From an uncultured Lachnospiraceae bacterium (lineage in GTDB: Bacteria > Bacillota > Clostridia > Lachnospirales > Lachnospiraceae): 64,000 nt of DNA. A program made the position numbers and the translations under genes. The stretch is from the NCBI GenBank assembly GCA_910577645.1, contig CAJTOL010000003.1, forward strand, positions 124,001 to 188,000, written 5' to 3'. Shown here in pieces: positions 24,022-32,503 of the stretch; the first letter of the stretch is position 1; each line of letters starts with the position of its first letter. The notes beneath the pieces were generated by a model. That model was not told where the DNA came from. It was given only the letters and a program-made list of their open reading frames with translations, and did no database searches.

Positions 24022-26124
24022 ATGAATAATAATATGGAAAGTATGCTTGACACCTACCTGTATGAGGTTAATTCCCTTTTGGATTCTCTGGACGAGATGC
24101 TGGTAGCAGATGAAAAGGTGGGGGATTTTTCCACCGATGATGTAAATGAGATTTTCCGAATCATGCACACCATCAAAGGTTCTTCCGCCATGATGGAATT
24201 TGGCTCTCTCTCCACCATCGCCCACCATATAGAGGATTTATTCTTCTATATCCGCGATAAGGGAATTGATTCTTTGGATGCAGAGCAAAAGAAAGAACTT
24301 TTTAACCTGATGTTCCGCTCCGAGGATACTCTGCGAGGTGAGGTGGCAAAGGTTGAAAGTGGATCTCCCCTGTCTGAAAATATTGACTCTTTTGCTGAAG
24401 AAATCAATGTTTTCCTGAAAAAGATCAGCAATGCCTCTTCAGGAGCTGCTGCAGATTCTTCTGAAAGCCAGCCTGAACCGGCGGCTTCCGACAGTCCTTC
24501 TATGGACAGCTCCCTTCCCGAGGATGATAAGGCTGCATGCTTTTTGCATATTTTCCTGGATGAAGGCATAGGCATGGAGAATCTTCGGGCCTTTATGATT
24601 GTCAATTCCTTAAAAGAATGTGGAATCGATCTTCGCTATTACCCCTCAGATTTGGAAACTAACTCTGATACCTGCCAGGAAGTTATCGAAAACGGTTTCT
24701 TCCTTGCTCTTGATACCAAAGATATGGCAGGTCAGGCTGTAGCCGTTCTTCAATCTCAAAACCACATTCGTTCTTATGAGCAGATAGATGTTCCGGAAAA
24801 GGCTCCGGACAAAAAACCTGAGGCTTCCGCTGATTCCGGTTCACAGTCAGCCAAGGCTGCCGCTCCCAAGGCAGATGCCGCTCCTCAGGCGAAACCTGCC
24901 GCTCCCCAGGCTTCTCATGCTCCTGTTAAGCAGAGTCTTCTGAGCGTAAATTTACAGAAGTTAAATAATCTGATTGATATTGTAGGAGAAATCGTCATTA
25001 CCGAGTCCATGGTTACCTCTTCTCCTGAGCTGCAGCTTCTTCCCAGAGATAGCTTTGACAATTTTATGAAGTCAGGCAGGCAGCTACGCAAGCTCACTGA
25101 CGACCTTCAGGATATTGCCATGTCCCTGCGAATGGTTCCCATATCCGGCGTATTCCAGAAGATGAACCGAATCGTCCGGGATATGAAGCAGAAACTTAAC
25201 AAGGACGTACGTCTCACCATTATCGGAGAGGAAACTGAAGTAGATAAGACCATTGTAGACAGTATTCAGGATCCTCTGATGCACATTATCCGTAACAGTA
25301 TGGATCACGGCATTGAGGAGACTGTAGAGGAACGTATCCGGGCAGATAAGGATCCCCAGGGAGAGATTATTTTATCTGCATCACATACCAGCAGTGAGGT
25401 TATTATCTCCGTTTCTGATGACGGAACCGGTATTGACCCCGACAAGCTGCTTGCCAAGGCACGGGATAAAGGTCTGCTTACCAAGCCGGAGAGTGAGTAC
25501 TCCAGAAAAGAAGCTTTGATGCTGATTATGCTTCCCGGTTTTTCTACCAACCAGACCGTTACCGAGTTTTCCGGCCGTGGCGTAGGCATGGATGTTGTAA
25601 AGAAAAATGTGGAATCCGTAGGCGGAACCATCTCTCTTTCCAGTGAACCCGGAAAAGGAACCACTACTACTTTAAAGATTCCTCTTACTCTGTCTATTGT
25701 AGACGGTATGAAGGTTACAGTGGGAAGCTCCATTTTTACTATCCCCATTTCCAATATCCGTCAATCCTTTAAGGTAAAGGCGGAGGATATTATTCTGGAT
25801 GAGTGCGGCAATGAAATGGTGCAGTGTATGGATAGCTTCTATCCTATTGTCCGTCTCCACAACTTCTACAATCTGGAGACTCAGGTTACTTCCATGGAGG
25901 ATGGTATTCTTCTTTGGGTAGAGGCCAGTGATCGTTCTTACTGCCTGTTCGTAGACGATCTCCTTGGAGAGCAGCAGGTAGTAGTAAAGCCTCTTCCTGT
26001 TTTCCTTAACCGCTACAGCTTAAAGACCTACGGTATTATTGGCTGTACTATTTTGGGAGACGGAAATATCAGCATTATCTTGGATATCCTTGGCCTGCAT
26101 ACTGCTGCCATTGATAACAAATAA
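24022..26124 (+). CDS. cheA: Chemotaxis histidine kinase CheA
   Basis: CheA is the soluble kinase that takes signals from chemoreceptors through CheW and phosphorylates CheY and CheB. The domains in order are P1 with phospho-acceptor H49 (HTIKGSSAMME), a P2-like domain near 165-255, and an alanine- and proline-rich linker. The P3 dimerisation helices lie near 300-385. P4 follows with HIIRNSMDHGIE, DDGTGID and GRGVGMDVV, and then the P5 regulatory domain. The length of 700 residues is normal. It is the first gene of cheA-cheW-cheR-cheB-C39, divergent from the chemoreceptor gene. Confidence 0.97.
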   Translation: MNNNMESMLDTYLYEVNSLLDSLDEMLVADEKVGDFSTDDVNEIFRIMHTIKGSSAMMEFGSLSTIAHHIEDLFFYIRDKGIDSLDAEQKKELFNLMFRSEDTLRGEVAKVESGSPLSENIDSFAEEINVFLKKISNASSGAAADSSESQPEPAASDSPSMDSSLPEDDKAACFLHIFLDEGIGMENLRAFMIVNSLKECGIDLRYYPSDLETNSDTCQEVIENGFFLALDTKDMAGQAVAVLQSQNHIRSYEQIDVPEKAPDKKPEASADSGSQSAKAAAPKADAAPQAKPAAPQASHAPVKQSLLSVNLQKLNNLIDIVGEIVITESMVTSSPELQLLPRDSFDNFMKSGRQLRKLTDDLQDIAMSLRMVPISGVFQKMNRIVRDMKQKLNKDVRLTIIGEETEVDKTIVDSIQDPLMHIIRNSMDHGIEETVEERIRADKDPQGEIILSASHTSSEVIISVSDDGTGIDPDKLLAKARDKGLLTKPESEYSRKEALMLIMLPGFSTNQTVTEFSGRGVGMDVVKKNVESVGGTISLSSEPGKGTTTTLKIPLTLSIVDGMKVTVGSSIFTIPISNIRQSFKVKAEDIILDECGNEMVQCMDSFYPIVRLHNFYNLETQVTSMEDGILLWVEASDRSYCLFVDDLLGEQQVVVKPLPVFLNRYSLKTYGIIGCTILGDGNISIILDILGLHTAAIDNK

Positions 26125-26139
26125 TTGGAGGAATAAGCC

Positions 26140-26598
26140 ATGTCAGAAGAATTAACTTATATTAATGAATCGGAGATTCAGTCCTCCGTTGAGCGCTGCC
26201 TCACCTTTGAGTCCGGAGGCCTGGTGATGTTTCTCAGTACCAATTTTGTCATTGAGATTATCAATGATCATTCCATCACCCCTCTTCCTCTGGTTCCCCC
26301 TTATATTAAAGGGATTATCAACCTGAGAGGTCAGATGCTGCCTATCGTGGACATTCGCGCCCGTATGGGCAAGCCTCAGGCAGAATATACTTCCAAAACC
26401 TGTATTGTAGTTCTGGAAGTTGATTCTGTTCCTTTTGGTATTATTGTAGATTCTGTCCGTCAGGTAATGGACATTGATTTGCAGGATGTACGGCCGATTC
26501 CCGTAAAACGGCAGGAAGAGCTGTTAAATGGTATGGTAACCCTGGAAGACGGCAGTGTTTTAATGTCCTTTGACTGCAGATCTCTATTTGTATATTAA
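26140..26598 (+). CDS. cheW: Chemotaxis coupling protein CheW
   Basis: CheW links chemoreceptors to CheA. The 152 residues form a CheW domain with PPYIKGIINLRGQMLPIVDI, the most conserved stretch of the family. A start of about 20 extra residues precedes the domain. GGAGG stands upstream, 15 bases after the cheA stop. Confidence 0.93.
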   Translation: MSEELTYINESEIQSSVERCLTFESGGLVMFLSTNFVIEIINDHSITPLPLVPPYIKGIINLRGQMLPIVDIRARMGKPQAEYTSKTCIVVLEVDSVPFGIIVDSVRQVMDIDLQDVRPIPVKRQEELLNGMVTLEDGSVLMSFDCRSLFVY

Positions 26599-26611
26599 AA
26601 GGAGTGGTTCC

Positions 26612-27460
26612 ATGTTTACTTTATCGGATTCGGATTTTGTCCGTCTTTATACGTATATTAAACAAAATTACGGTATTGATCTAAGCAAGAAAAAGCAGCT
26701 TATTGTAAGCCGTCTCAGTAATACTATTTCACATCAGGGCTATGCCAGTTTCTCTCAATATGTAGATGAGATTCTTTCCGGCAAAAATAAAGATATGGTA
26801 ACTGCCCTCTTAAACAAGCTGACTACCAACTATACCTACTTTCTCCGTGAGGAGGAGCATTTTCAATATTTAAACAGCACTGTCCTTCCCGCTCTTGCCA
26901 AAAAGCATGAGCGGGATAAGGTTCTTTCTATCTGGAGCGCCGGATGTTCTTCCGGAGAAGAACCTTATACTATTTCTATCTATTTGAAGGAATTCTTTGG
27001 CGCCAATGCTTCCCAGTGGGATACCAGAATCCTTGCTACGGATATTTCCCAGCAGATTCTTAATACTGCCCGAAATCCTCATTATAATGGAGAAGCTCTG
27101 GAACGAATGCCTGCTACCTGGAAGCAGAAATATTTTACCAAAACCGGATCTGATTCCTATACCATTGCCCCCATTATCAAGCAGAACGTTATCTTCCAGA
27201 CGTTTAACCTGATGAATCCTATTCATTTTAAGCGCTCTTTTGATTTAATTTTCTGCCGCAACGTTATGATATATTTTGACCAGCCCACCAAAGATGCCTT
27301 GGTTCGCCGTTTTTTCAACGCCACGGTTCCGGGCGGTTATCTTTTTATCGGTCACTCTGAGGGGCTTAGCAAAACCGACTGTCCCTATGAGTATATTATG
27401 CCTGCGATTTACCAGAAAACTTCCTCTTCTTTTTCTGGTTCGCGGCTGCAGAGAGGTTAA
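26612..27460 (+). CDS. cheR: Chemotaxis receptor methyltransferase CheR
   Basis: CheR methylates glutamates on chemoreceptors using S-adenosylmethionine. The N-terminal helical domain is followed by the methyltransferase fold with WSAGCSSGEEPYTI (cofactor loop) and LIFCRNVMIYFDQPTKD. ATG 26612 gives 282 residues and has AGGAG seven bases upstream. An upstream frame extension overlaps cheW and is not needed. Confidence 0.95.
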   Translation: MFTLSDSDFVRLYTYIKQNYGIDLSKKKQLIVSRLSNTISHQGYASFSQYVDEILSGKNKDMVTALLNKLTTNYTYFLREEEHFQYLNSTVLPALAKKHERDKVLSIWSAGCSSGEEPYTISIYLKEFFGANASQWDTRILATDISQQILNTARNPHYNGEALERMPATWKQKYFTKTGSDSYTIAPIIKQNVIFQTFNLMNPIHFKRSFDLIFCRNVMIYFDQPTKDALVRRFFNATVPGGYLFIGHSEGLSKTDCPYEYIMPAIYQKTSSSFSGSRLQRG

Positions 27461-27463
27461 GCA

Positions 27464-28612
27464 ATGATTAGCAAAAAAAGAGTAATGGTAATCGATGATT
27501 CCATCCTGTTCCGTAACTGGCTTATTAACAATATTAACAGCAATCAGCGCTTTGAGGTAGTAGGGTATGCTATCAATGCCTTTGATGCAAAGCAAAAGAT
27601 ACCTGCTCTGAAGCCGGACATAATAACCTTGGATATTGAAATGCCAGGTATGTCCGGCATTGACTTTTTAAAGGAATTTCTTCCTGTCCATCCTATCCCT
27701 GCTATCTTGGTGTCTTCCCTGAATTTAAGGGTATTTGACGCCCTGGCTGCAGGGGCAGTGGACTTTGTAAGAAAGCCGGATATGGAAAGCGGGCAGAGTA
27801 AGGATCTTTTTCTTTCTACGCTTCTTTCCAAACTGTCTATTGCTTCCTGTGCCCGAGTCCGGCTGCCCCGTACTGCAGAACCGGCCGTAACAACCGCCAG
27901 GGCCGGAACAGCCCATCAGATTCGCCCGGCAGGCCACTCTCCTTTTCCTTCTCATGGTACGGTCTCTTCTGCCCCGGCAGGCCCTCTTACAGGTTCCAAG
28001 GATACCAGAGAGCTTTCTTTTTCCAAACTGTCCTTTGACAATGACCGTCTTATCGCCATTGGCGCGTCAACAGGAGGAACCGAGGCTATTTTAGAGGTCT
28101 TGACCCACTTGCCTGCTAAGATTCCGGGGATTGTTATTACCCAGCACATGCCTCCTGGTTTTACCTCTATGTATGCGGAGCGCCTTAACCGGCTCTGCAA
28201 ATTTGAAGTACGGGAAGCTCAAAGCGGTGATCGGGTTCAGCCTGGGCTGGCGCTGATTGCTCCCGGCGGCCTGCAGATGAAGCTGGTGCGAATGGGAAAT
28301 GGCTATGCGGTTAATTGTGTCCATGAGGACAAAGTAAACGGGCACTGTCCTTCCGTGGATGTACTGTTTGATTCTGTAGCCTCCATCGCCCGTGATAAGG
28401 CTATTGGGGTTCTGTTAACCGGAATGGGAGCCGACGGTGCTGCCGGACTTTTGAGGATGCGTAAAAACGGAGCATATACCATTGGACAGGATAAGGAATC
28501 CTGCATCGTATACGGGATGCCTATGGAGGCTTTTAATATTGGAGCAGTGTGCAAGCAGCTTCCGCTGACCTCCATCGCTCAGAACCTTCTTTCCAAGCTG
28601 GCTGAGGTATGA
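27464..28612 (+). CDS. cheB: Chemotaxis methylesterase CheB
   Basis: CheB removes methyl groups from chemoreceptors and deamidates glutamine when phosphorylated. The N-terminal receiver domain has the phosphoacceptor D57 in TLDIEMPGMSG. A linker of about 60 residues rich in alanine, proline and threonine follows. The C-terminal esterase has the catalytic motifs IGASTGGTEA (serine), TQHMPPGF (histidine) and GMGADGA (aspartate). It starts three bases after cheR and overlaps the next gene by four bases. Confidence 0.96.
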   Translation: MISKKRVMVIDDSILFRNWLINNINSNQRFEVVGYAINAFDAKQKIPALKPDIITLDIEMPGMSGIDFLKEFLPVHPIPAILVSSLNLRVFDALAAGAVDFVRKPDMESGQSKDLFLSTLLSKLSIASCARVRLPRTAEPAVTTARAGTAHQIRPAGHSPFPSHGTVSSAPAGPLTGSKDTRELSFSKLSFDNDRLIAIGASTGGTEAILEVLTHLPAKIPGIVITQHMPPGFTSMYAERLNRLCKFEVREAQSGDRVQPGLALIAPGGLQMKLVRMGNGYAVNCVHEDKVNGHCPSVDVLFDSVASIARDKAIGVLLTGMGADGAAGLLRMRKNGAYTIGQDKESCIVYGMPMEAFNIGAVCKQLPLTSIAQNLLSKLAEV

Positions 28613-29523
28613 AAGATTCTGTTCTATACAGGCTGATAGCAGCAGGCGCCGTGGTTTCCGCCGCAACCTTGTCTATCAGCCTTTTTGTTTACTTTGAGCC
28701 GGATACCGCCAAAGGGGCAGTGGAAAAAGGAGGCCAGCTGGTAAATGAGCTGGCTTTGCTGCTTCCCTGGGTAGAAGAAGAAAGCGCCGCAGATCCTGAT
28801 CTGGAAGATTGGGTTTCTTCCATGGAGGAGAATGCCGGAACTGATTCTAATCAGGCGGAATCCAATGTTTCCCAAGCGGATTCCGATACTGTCCGGGAAC
28901 TGGGGGATATTTCCGAGCTGAATATGGAATACTCTCCTATCCCCACTGACGCTATCTACTCTTCTATGCTGGACACTTCTATGGGGCCTATGCTCTACTA
29001 CTGTCAGGGTGACAGACGCTGGGCGGATTACCTGTACGGCGGTGCAGACCCTATGAAAAAATACGGCTGCGGCCCTACTGCTGTCGCCATGCTGGTAAAC
29101 AGCTTCTCACCTTATGCCGGATATGGCGTCACTCCCGTAGATATGGCGGAATGGGCGGCCTTAAACGGCGGCTATGCCCCTCAGGGCGGCTCCTATCACA
29201 GTCTAATCCCCAACGCCCTCTCCGCCTATGGGCTTCAGGTAGAGGGGATTCAGGATCGTTCTCCGGAAAATGTAACCCGGCTTCTGTCTGAGGGGTGGGT
29301 TTTCGTAGCTCTCATGGGGAAGGGGTCTCTTACGGAAAATGGACATTTTGTTATTTTCACTGGTCTCACCGATACCGGAAACATTACCATAGCAGATCCC
29401 AACCGATATGAAAATTGCTTGAAGGAGTGGGATTTAAATCAGCTCTTATCAGAGCTTAAAGAAAACTATGACAGCGGAGGGCCCCTGTGGGGGGTAAAAA
29501 TGGGAGGCGCCCCATCTCCTTAA
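28609..29523 (+). CDS. Membrane-anchored C39-like papain-fold protease coupled to cheB
   Basis: The product has 304 residues: a signal anchor near residues 9-28, an acidic linker to about residue 115, and a C39-like peptidase domain. The predicted catalytic residues are Q133, C154 (in KKYGCGPTAVAML), H246 (in NGHFVIF) and D263 (in IADPNRY). The domain should face outside, so it may trim or bind surface or wall peptides. Its ATG overlaps the cheB stop (ATGA), so it is the last gene of the chemotaxis operon. It is not a known chemotaxis component. The substrate is unknown. Confidence 0.85.
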   Translation: MKDSVLYRLIAAGAVVSAATLSISLFVYFEPDTAKGAVEKGGQLVNELALLLPWVEEESAADPDLEDWVSSMEENAGTDSNQAESNVSQADSDTVRELGDISELNMEYSPIPTDAIYSSMLDTSMGPMLYYCQGDRRWADYLYGGADPMKKYGCGPTAVAMLVNSFSPYAGYGVTPVDMAEWAALNGGYAPQGGSYHSLIPNALSAYGLQVEGIQDRSPENVTRLLSEGWVFVALMGKGSLTENGHFVIFTGLTDTGNITIADPNRYENCLKEWDLNQLLSELKENYDSGGPLWGVKMGGAPSP

Positions 29524-29528
29524 AATAC

Positions 29529-29592
29529 AATCCTGGCCAAAATCCAGGAGCAATATAATCTCAGCCCTGAAGCGGCTAAAAAATATCTGTAG
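29529..29592 (+). pseudogene. Relic of an Rpn-type nuclease gene (last 20 codons and stop)
   Basis: Bases 29529-29591 are identical over 63 bases to 30672-30734, the 3' end of the Rpn gene at 29785. The relic keeps the frame (ILAKIQEQYNLSPEA and so on) and ends in its own TAG. It begins six bases after the stop of the C39 gene. It marks an earlier or second copy of the gene that was mostly lost. Confidence 0.85.
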
Positions 29593-29650
29593 TGCTATGG
29601 AAAGCATCCTCAGACCCTCAAAAAGTCCAGGATGCTTTCCTTATAGCACT
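29591..29650 (+). terminator. Terminator-like hairpin after the chemotaxis operon
   Basis: Arms 29591-29610 and 29629-29650 pair over 20 bases with a 2-base bulge and an 18-base loop. No long T-run follows, so it may act partly as an mRNA end stabiliser. It overlaps the relic's stop codon. Confidence 0.6.
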
Positions 29651-29734
29651 ATATTCACAGTTCATTAGGTGCATCTTCTTGTTCGTCTGGGCATCCGCTT
29701 AATGGAAACCATAAATACACAATGCGTTTTCTGA

Positions 29735-29763
29735 TTGAGTAAATCTGTATGATATGGTAAAAT
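29735..29763 (+). promoter_or_regulatory. Promoter of the Rpn-type gene
   Basis: TTGAGT (29735-29740) and TAAAAT (29758-29763) are 17 bases apart and 21 bases before the start codon. Together with the hairpin before it, this makes the gene an independent unit. Confidence 0.65.
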
Positions 29764-29784
29764 ATAATAAAAGGATGGATAACC

Positions 29785-30735
29785 ATGAAAAATATACAGA
29801 TAACGAGTACTCCTTACGATGATGTATTCCGTACACTGCTCAGTGATTGCAGTCCCCTCATCATCCCGGTAATAAATGAAATCTTCGGGGAACATTATTC
29901 CGGACGGGAAAAAATCACCTTCTCTCCAAATGAGCACTTTCTGAAACAGCAAGACGGAAATGAGGAAAAACGAATCACAGACACCAGTTTCAGAATAGAA
30001 GGAAAAGAAACAAAAAAATACCATTTGGAATGTCAAAGCAGCACCGATAATAGTATGCTGGTCAGGTTCTTTGAATATGATACACAGATTGCCCTTGATG
30101 GAGGAGAAATCAAAGGAAATATTCTTACCGTTACATTACCACACTCTGCTGTATTATTTTTAAGGCATCATGCATCAACGCCTGATTCGCTGAAAATCAG
30201 GATGGTGACACCAGGCGGAACTGTAGAATATGATATCCACGTAATAAAATCCCAACAATACACCCTGGAAAAAATCTTTGAGAAAAATCTCCTGTTTCTG
30301 ATTCCTTTTTATATCTTTTCCCACGAAGCACAGTTTGAGGAATATGAAAAAGATAAAGCGAAACTGAAGCTATTACAGGCGGAATACGAAGGAATCAAAA
30401 ACAAGCTGGAAGAACTATCGGCTACGGAAACTATCAGCGAATATACAAGATGTACCATTATGGATATGTCAAATAAAGTATTGGAACATATCGCTCTAAA
30501 ATACAATTCTGTTAAGGAAGGAGTGAAAGCAGTTATGGGCGGAAAGGTTCTGGAATATGAAGCAAAAGCAATAAAAAGAGAGGGTATTGAGCAAGGCATT
30601 GAGCAAGGCATTGTTCAAGGTATCACAGGCACTGTCTCAATACTAAAAAATTTAGACATTCCCCCACAGATAATCCTGGCCAAAATCCAGGAGCAATATA
30701 ATCTCAGCCCTGAAGCGGCTAAAAAATATCTGTAA
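29785..30735 (+). CDS. Rpn/YhgA-type PD-(D/E)XK nuclease family protein
   Basis: This protein of 316 residues belongs by pattern to the Rpn family (PD-(D/E)XK fold, often annotated as transposase). The likely active-site residues are D66 (ITDTSFRI) and E82 with Q84 (HLECQSS). The C-terminal part is helical with EGIEQGIEQGIVQG repeats, another family trait. Rpn proteins of E. coli promote RecA-independent recombination, and their cleavage is metal dependent. The gene is clearly more AT-rich than its neighbours. Its own last 63 bases are duplicated upstream at 29529, and a repressor relic abuts it downstream, so it looks acquired. Confidence 0.85.
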   Translation: MKNIQITSTPYDDVFRTLLSDCSPLIIPVINEIFGEHYSGREKITFSPNEHFLKQQDGNEEKRITDTSFRIEGKETKKYHLECQSSTDNSMLVRFFEYDTQIALDGGEIKGNILTVTLPHSAVLFLRHHASTPDSLKIRMVTPGGTVEYDIHVIKSQQYTLEKIFEKNLLFLIPFYIFSHEAQFEEYEKDKAKLKLLQAEYEGIKNKLEELSATETISEYTRCTIMDMSNKVLEHIALKYNSVKEGVKAVMGGKVLEYEAKAIKREGIEQGIEQGIVQGITGTVSILKNLDIPPQIILAKIQEQYNLSPEAAKKYL

Positions 30736-30736
30736 T

Positions 30737-30868
30737 ACCGATTCAGGAACCAGAGTGGAGTTTTCCGGCATAACCGCTGGAATCAAGTCCTATCCGGAAA
30801 ATGAGTTCAGTAAAAATGCTGACTACGTTATCAGCATAAGGGGAGATTCTATGGAGTCTGAATCTTAA
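30737..30868 (+). pseudogene. Relic of an S24/LexA-like repressor
   Basis: One frame directly behind the Rpn gene reads a fragment with SGITAGIKSYPEN and ADYVISIRGDSMES, then a stop. The GDSME motif with the preceding ADYVIxIRG is the catalytic-serine region of S24 repressor proteases. The N-terminal DNA-binding half and the C-terminal lysine motif are both missing. It is probably a broken phage or element repressor. Confidence 0.65.
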
Positions 30869-30887
30869 GTCAAAGGAGGATTTAAAA

Positions 30888-31304
30888 ATGCTGGAAAAGA
30901 AAGACTTGGAAATGATAGCTGAAATCATGAAAGAAATAAACAAGCCCGTAAACGAAAGGCTGGATAAGATAGATTCCAGGTTAGACCAGATGGATTCCAG
31001 GTTAGATCAAATGGATTCCAGGTTAGATCAAATGGATTCCAGGTTAGATCAAATGGATTCCAGGTTAGATCAAATGGATTCCAGGCTGAATAAACTAGAG
31101 TCAAAAGTAACCGAAGTTCAAATGACTTTAGAAAATGAGACTAATAAAGAAATCCGTATCATCGCCGAAGGCCACCTTGACCTATCTCGTAAGCTGGATG
31201 ACGCCTTAAAGGTTGAAAATGAAAAAGAGATGCTGCTCTTACGAGTAACCCGCTTAGAGAATGAATTAAGACGGCTTAAGCAAAAAATTGAGGAAATCGC
31301 ATAA
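30888..31304 (+). CDS. Coiled-coil protein with seven-residue tandem repeats
   Basis: This protein of 138 residues is predicted to be almost entirely helical. Residues 29-63 consist of five copies of the heptad DSRLDQM, and a diverged sixth follows. The rest (KLESKVTEVQMTL, then RVTRLENELRRLKQKIEEIA) is also heptad-like. AGGAGG precedes the ATG. Similar short proteins are common in Lachnospiraceae near mobile or phage-derived genes. The function is not known. Confidence 0.75.
   Translation: MLEKKDLEMIAEIMKEINKPVNERLDKIDSRLDQMDSRLDQMDSRLDQMDSRLDQMDSRLDQMDSRLNKLESKVTEVQMTLENETNKEIRIIAEGHLDLSRKLDDALKVENEKEMLLLRVTRLENELRRLKQKIEEIA
30972..31097 (+). repeat. 21-bp tandem repeat, about six units
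   Basis: Unit 1 is 30972-30992, with two base changes from the rest. Units 2-5 (30993-31076) are identical to each other. Unit 6 (31077-31097) keeps only the first half. Each unit is seven codons, so copy-number change would keep the frame. Confidence 0.95.
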
Positions 31305-31317
31305 GACAATATAAAAT

Positions 31318-31382
31318 GGTCTTCTATTAATTAGCAGGTGTCGGCAAAAATTGGCAGGCAGCGTTAATAGAAGACCTTTTTG
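31318..31382 (+). terminator. Terminator of the coiled-coil gene
   Basis: Arms 31318-31330 and 31364-31376 are a perfect 13-bp inverted repeat followed by six T residues on the plus strand. The loop is 33 bases. Confidence 0.8.
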
Positions 31383-31470
31383 TTTTATTTTTCAGCATTC
31401 CCGGTTTTATCACATAAAAAATAGCGCTCTCATCCCCGGGAAGCTTTTTCATACTCCTATAATACAAAAC

Positions 31471-31504
31471 AAGGCCGTCTTCAGGAAATCCCAAAGACGG
31501 CCTT
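31471..31504 (-). terminator. Terminator of the first flagellin gene
   Basis: A perfect 11-bp stem (31471-31481 and 31494-31504) with a 12-base loop lies 58 bases beyond the flagellin stop and is followed by GTTTTGT on the minus strand. Confidence 0.75.
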
Positions 31505-31562
31505 AGCCTATTCATTTACATCAATCTAAACTCCGGATAAGTTGATTGTCATGAATTGCTGA

Positions 31563-32378
31563 TTACTGTAACATGCTCAGCACGCCCTGCGGTACAGCGT
31601 TAGACTGGGACAGCATGGACTGTGCAGCCTGAAGCAGGATGTTGTTCTTGGTGAATGCAGTAATCTCATCTGCCATATCGGTATCACGAACACGGCTCTC
31701 AGCAGCGGTGATGTTCTCGGAAGTAACATCCAAGTTAGCAATGGTATGCTCAAGACGGTTCTGAGCAGCACCGAGGTCTGCACGGAATTCAGAAACAGTA
31801 TCAATTGCATCGTTGATGGTATCAATTGCATTCTTAGCTGTCAACTGGTCATCTAACTGAATACCGTCAACACCCAGAGAAGTTGCATCCATCTTGGTCT
31901 TGGTAACAGACAGAGTCTCAGCAGAGCTGGGGCCAATCTGGAATGTCATCTTACCGCTTCCGCCTGCGCTCATAGGATAAACCTTATTGAAGTTGGTGTT
32001 GTTAGCGATACGATCAATCTCGCTGATAAGAGCGTTAACCTCTTTCTGGATGTTTCCTCTAGCAGTAGAGTTATAGGTACCGTTTGCAGACTGGGTAGCC
32101 AGAGTAGTCAAACGCTGAAGCATGGAGTGAACCTCGCTTAACGCACCTTCTGCGGTCTGGATTAAACCGATAGCATCCTCTGCGTTCTTGGAAGCCTGGT
32201 TAATACCATTGATCTGAGATCTCATCTGCTCGGAAATAGCAAGACCTGCTGCGTCATCGCCTGCACGGTTAATTCTGTAACCGGAAGACAGTTTCTCTAA
32301 GTTCTTGCTTAAGGAGTTCTGGTTAATGCCTAAATTTCTGTAAGAGTTAACTGCTGCTATGTTGTGCTGAATAATCAT
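31563..32378 (-). CDS. Flagellin 1
   Basis: This is the filament subunit of the flagellum, 271 residues. The N-terminal D0/D1 region (IIQHNIAAVNSYRNLGINQN, LEKLSSGYRINRAGDDAAGL) and the C-terminal D1/D0 region are intact. The middle is short, so surface domains D2 and D3 are essentially absent. ATG 32378 is chosen for AGGAGG eight bases upstream. A sigma-28-type promoter and a leader of about 120 bases with CsrA-type motifs stand upstream. Flagellin 2 lies next to it on the same strand. Confidence 0.96.
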   Translation of the reverse strand: MIIQHNIAAVNSYRNLGINQNSLSKNLEKLSSGYRINRAGDDAAGLAISEQMRSQINGINQASKNAEDAIGLIQTAEGALSEVHSMLQRLTTLATQSANGTYNSTARGNIQKEVNALISEIDRIANNTNFNKVYPMSAGGSGKMTFQIGPSSAETLSVTKTKMDATSLGVDGIQLDDQLTAKNAIDTINDAIDTVSEFRADLGAAQNRLEHTIANLDVTSENITAAESRVRDTDMADEITAFTKNNILLQAAQSMLSQSNAVPQGVLSMLQ

Positions 32379-32409
32379 ATATATTTCCTCCTGAAATGAT
32401 TTCTCTAAC

Positions 32410-32427
32410 GGGAACCTCCCTGTCCCC
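32410..32427 (-). promoter_or_regulatory. Predicted CsrA-binding hairpin in the flagellin 1 leader
   Basis: On the minus strand GGGGAC (32422-32427) pairs with GTTCCC (32410-32415), with one G-U pair, around the hexaloop AGGGAG. The loop holds the CsrA motif ANGGA. Further ANGGA words stand at 32439-32443 and 32462-32466, and the ribosome binding site AGGAGG is at 32387-32392. The layout matches the two-site CsrA control of Bacillus hag (known); the specific claim here is inference. Confidence 0.6.
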
Positions 32428-32503
32428 GCCGCCGGACTTCCATACGGGCCCTGTATGAATGTCCTTTGCAAAGCTCTATATGAATTTTGCTTTACACTTA
32501 ATT

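Noticed and set aside
29785..30735. A complete insertion sequence with terminal inverted repeats
   Set aside because: No inverted repeats were found at the ends of the Rpn unit. Only a direct repeat of the gene's own 3' end is present.
31327..31515. Open frame of 62 codons on the minus strand between the coiled-coil gene and flagellin 1
   Set aside because: It spans two terminator hairpins, has no ribosome binding site and no recognisable domain.
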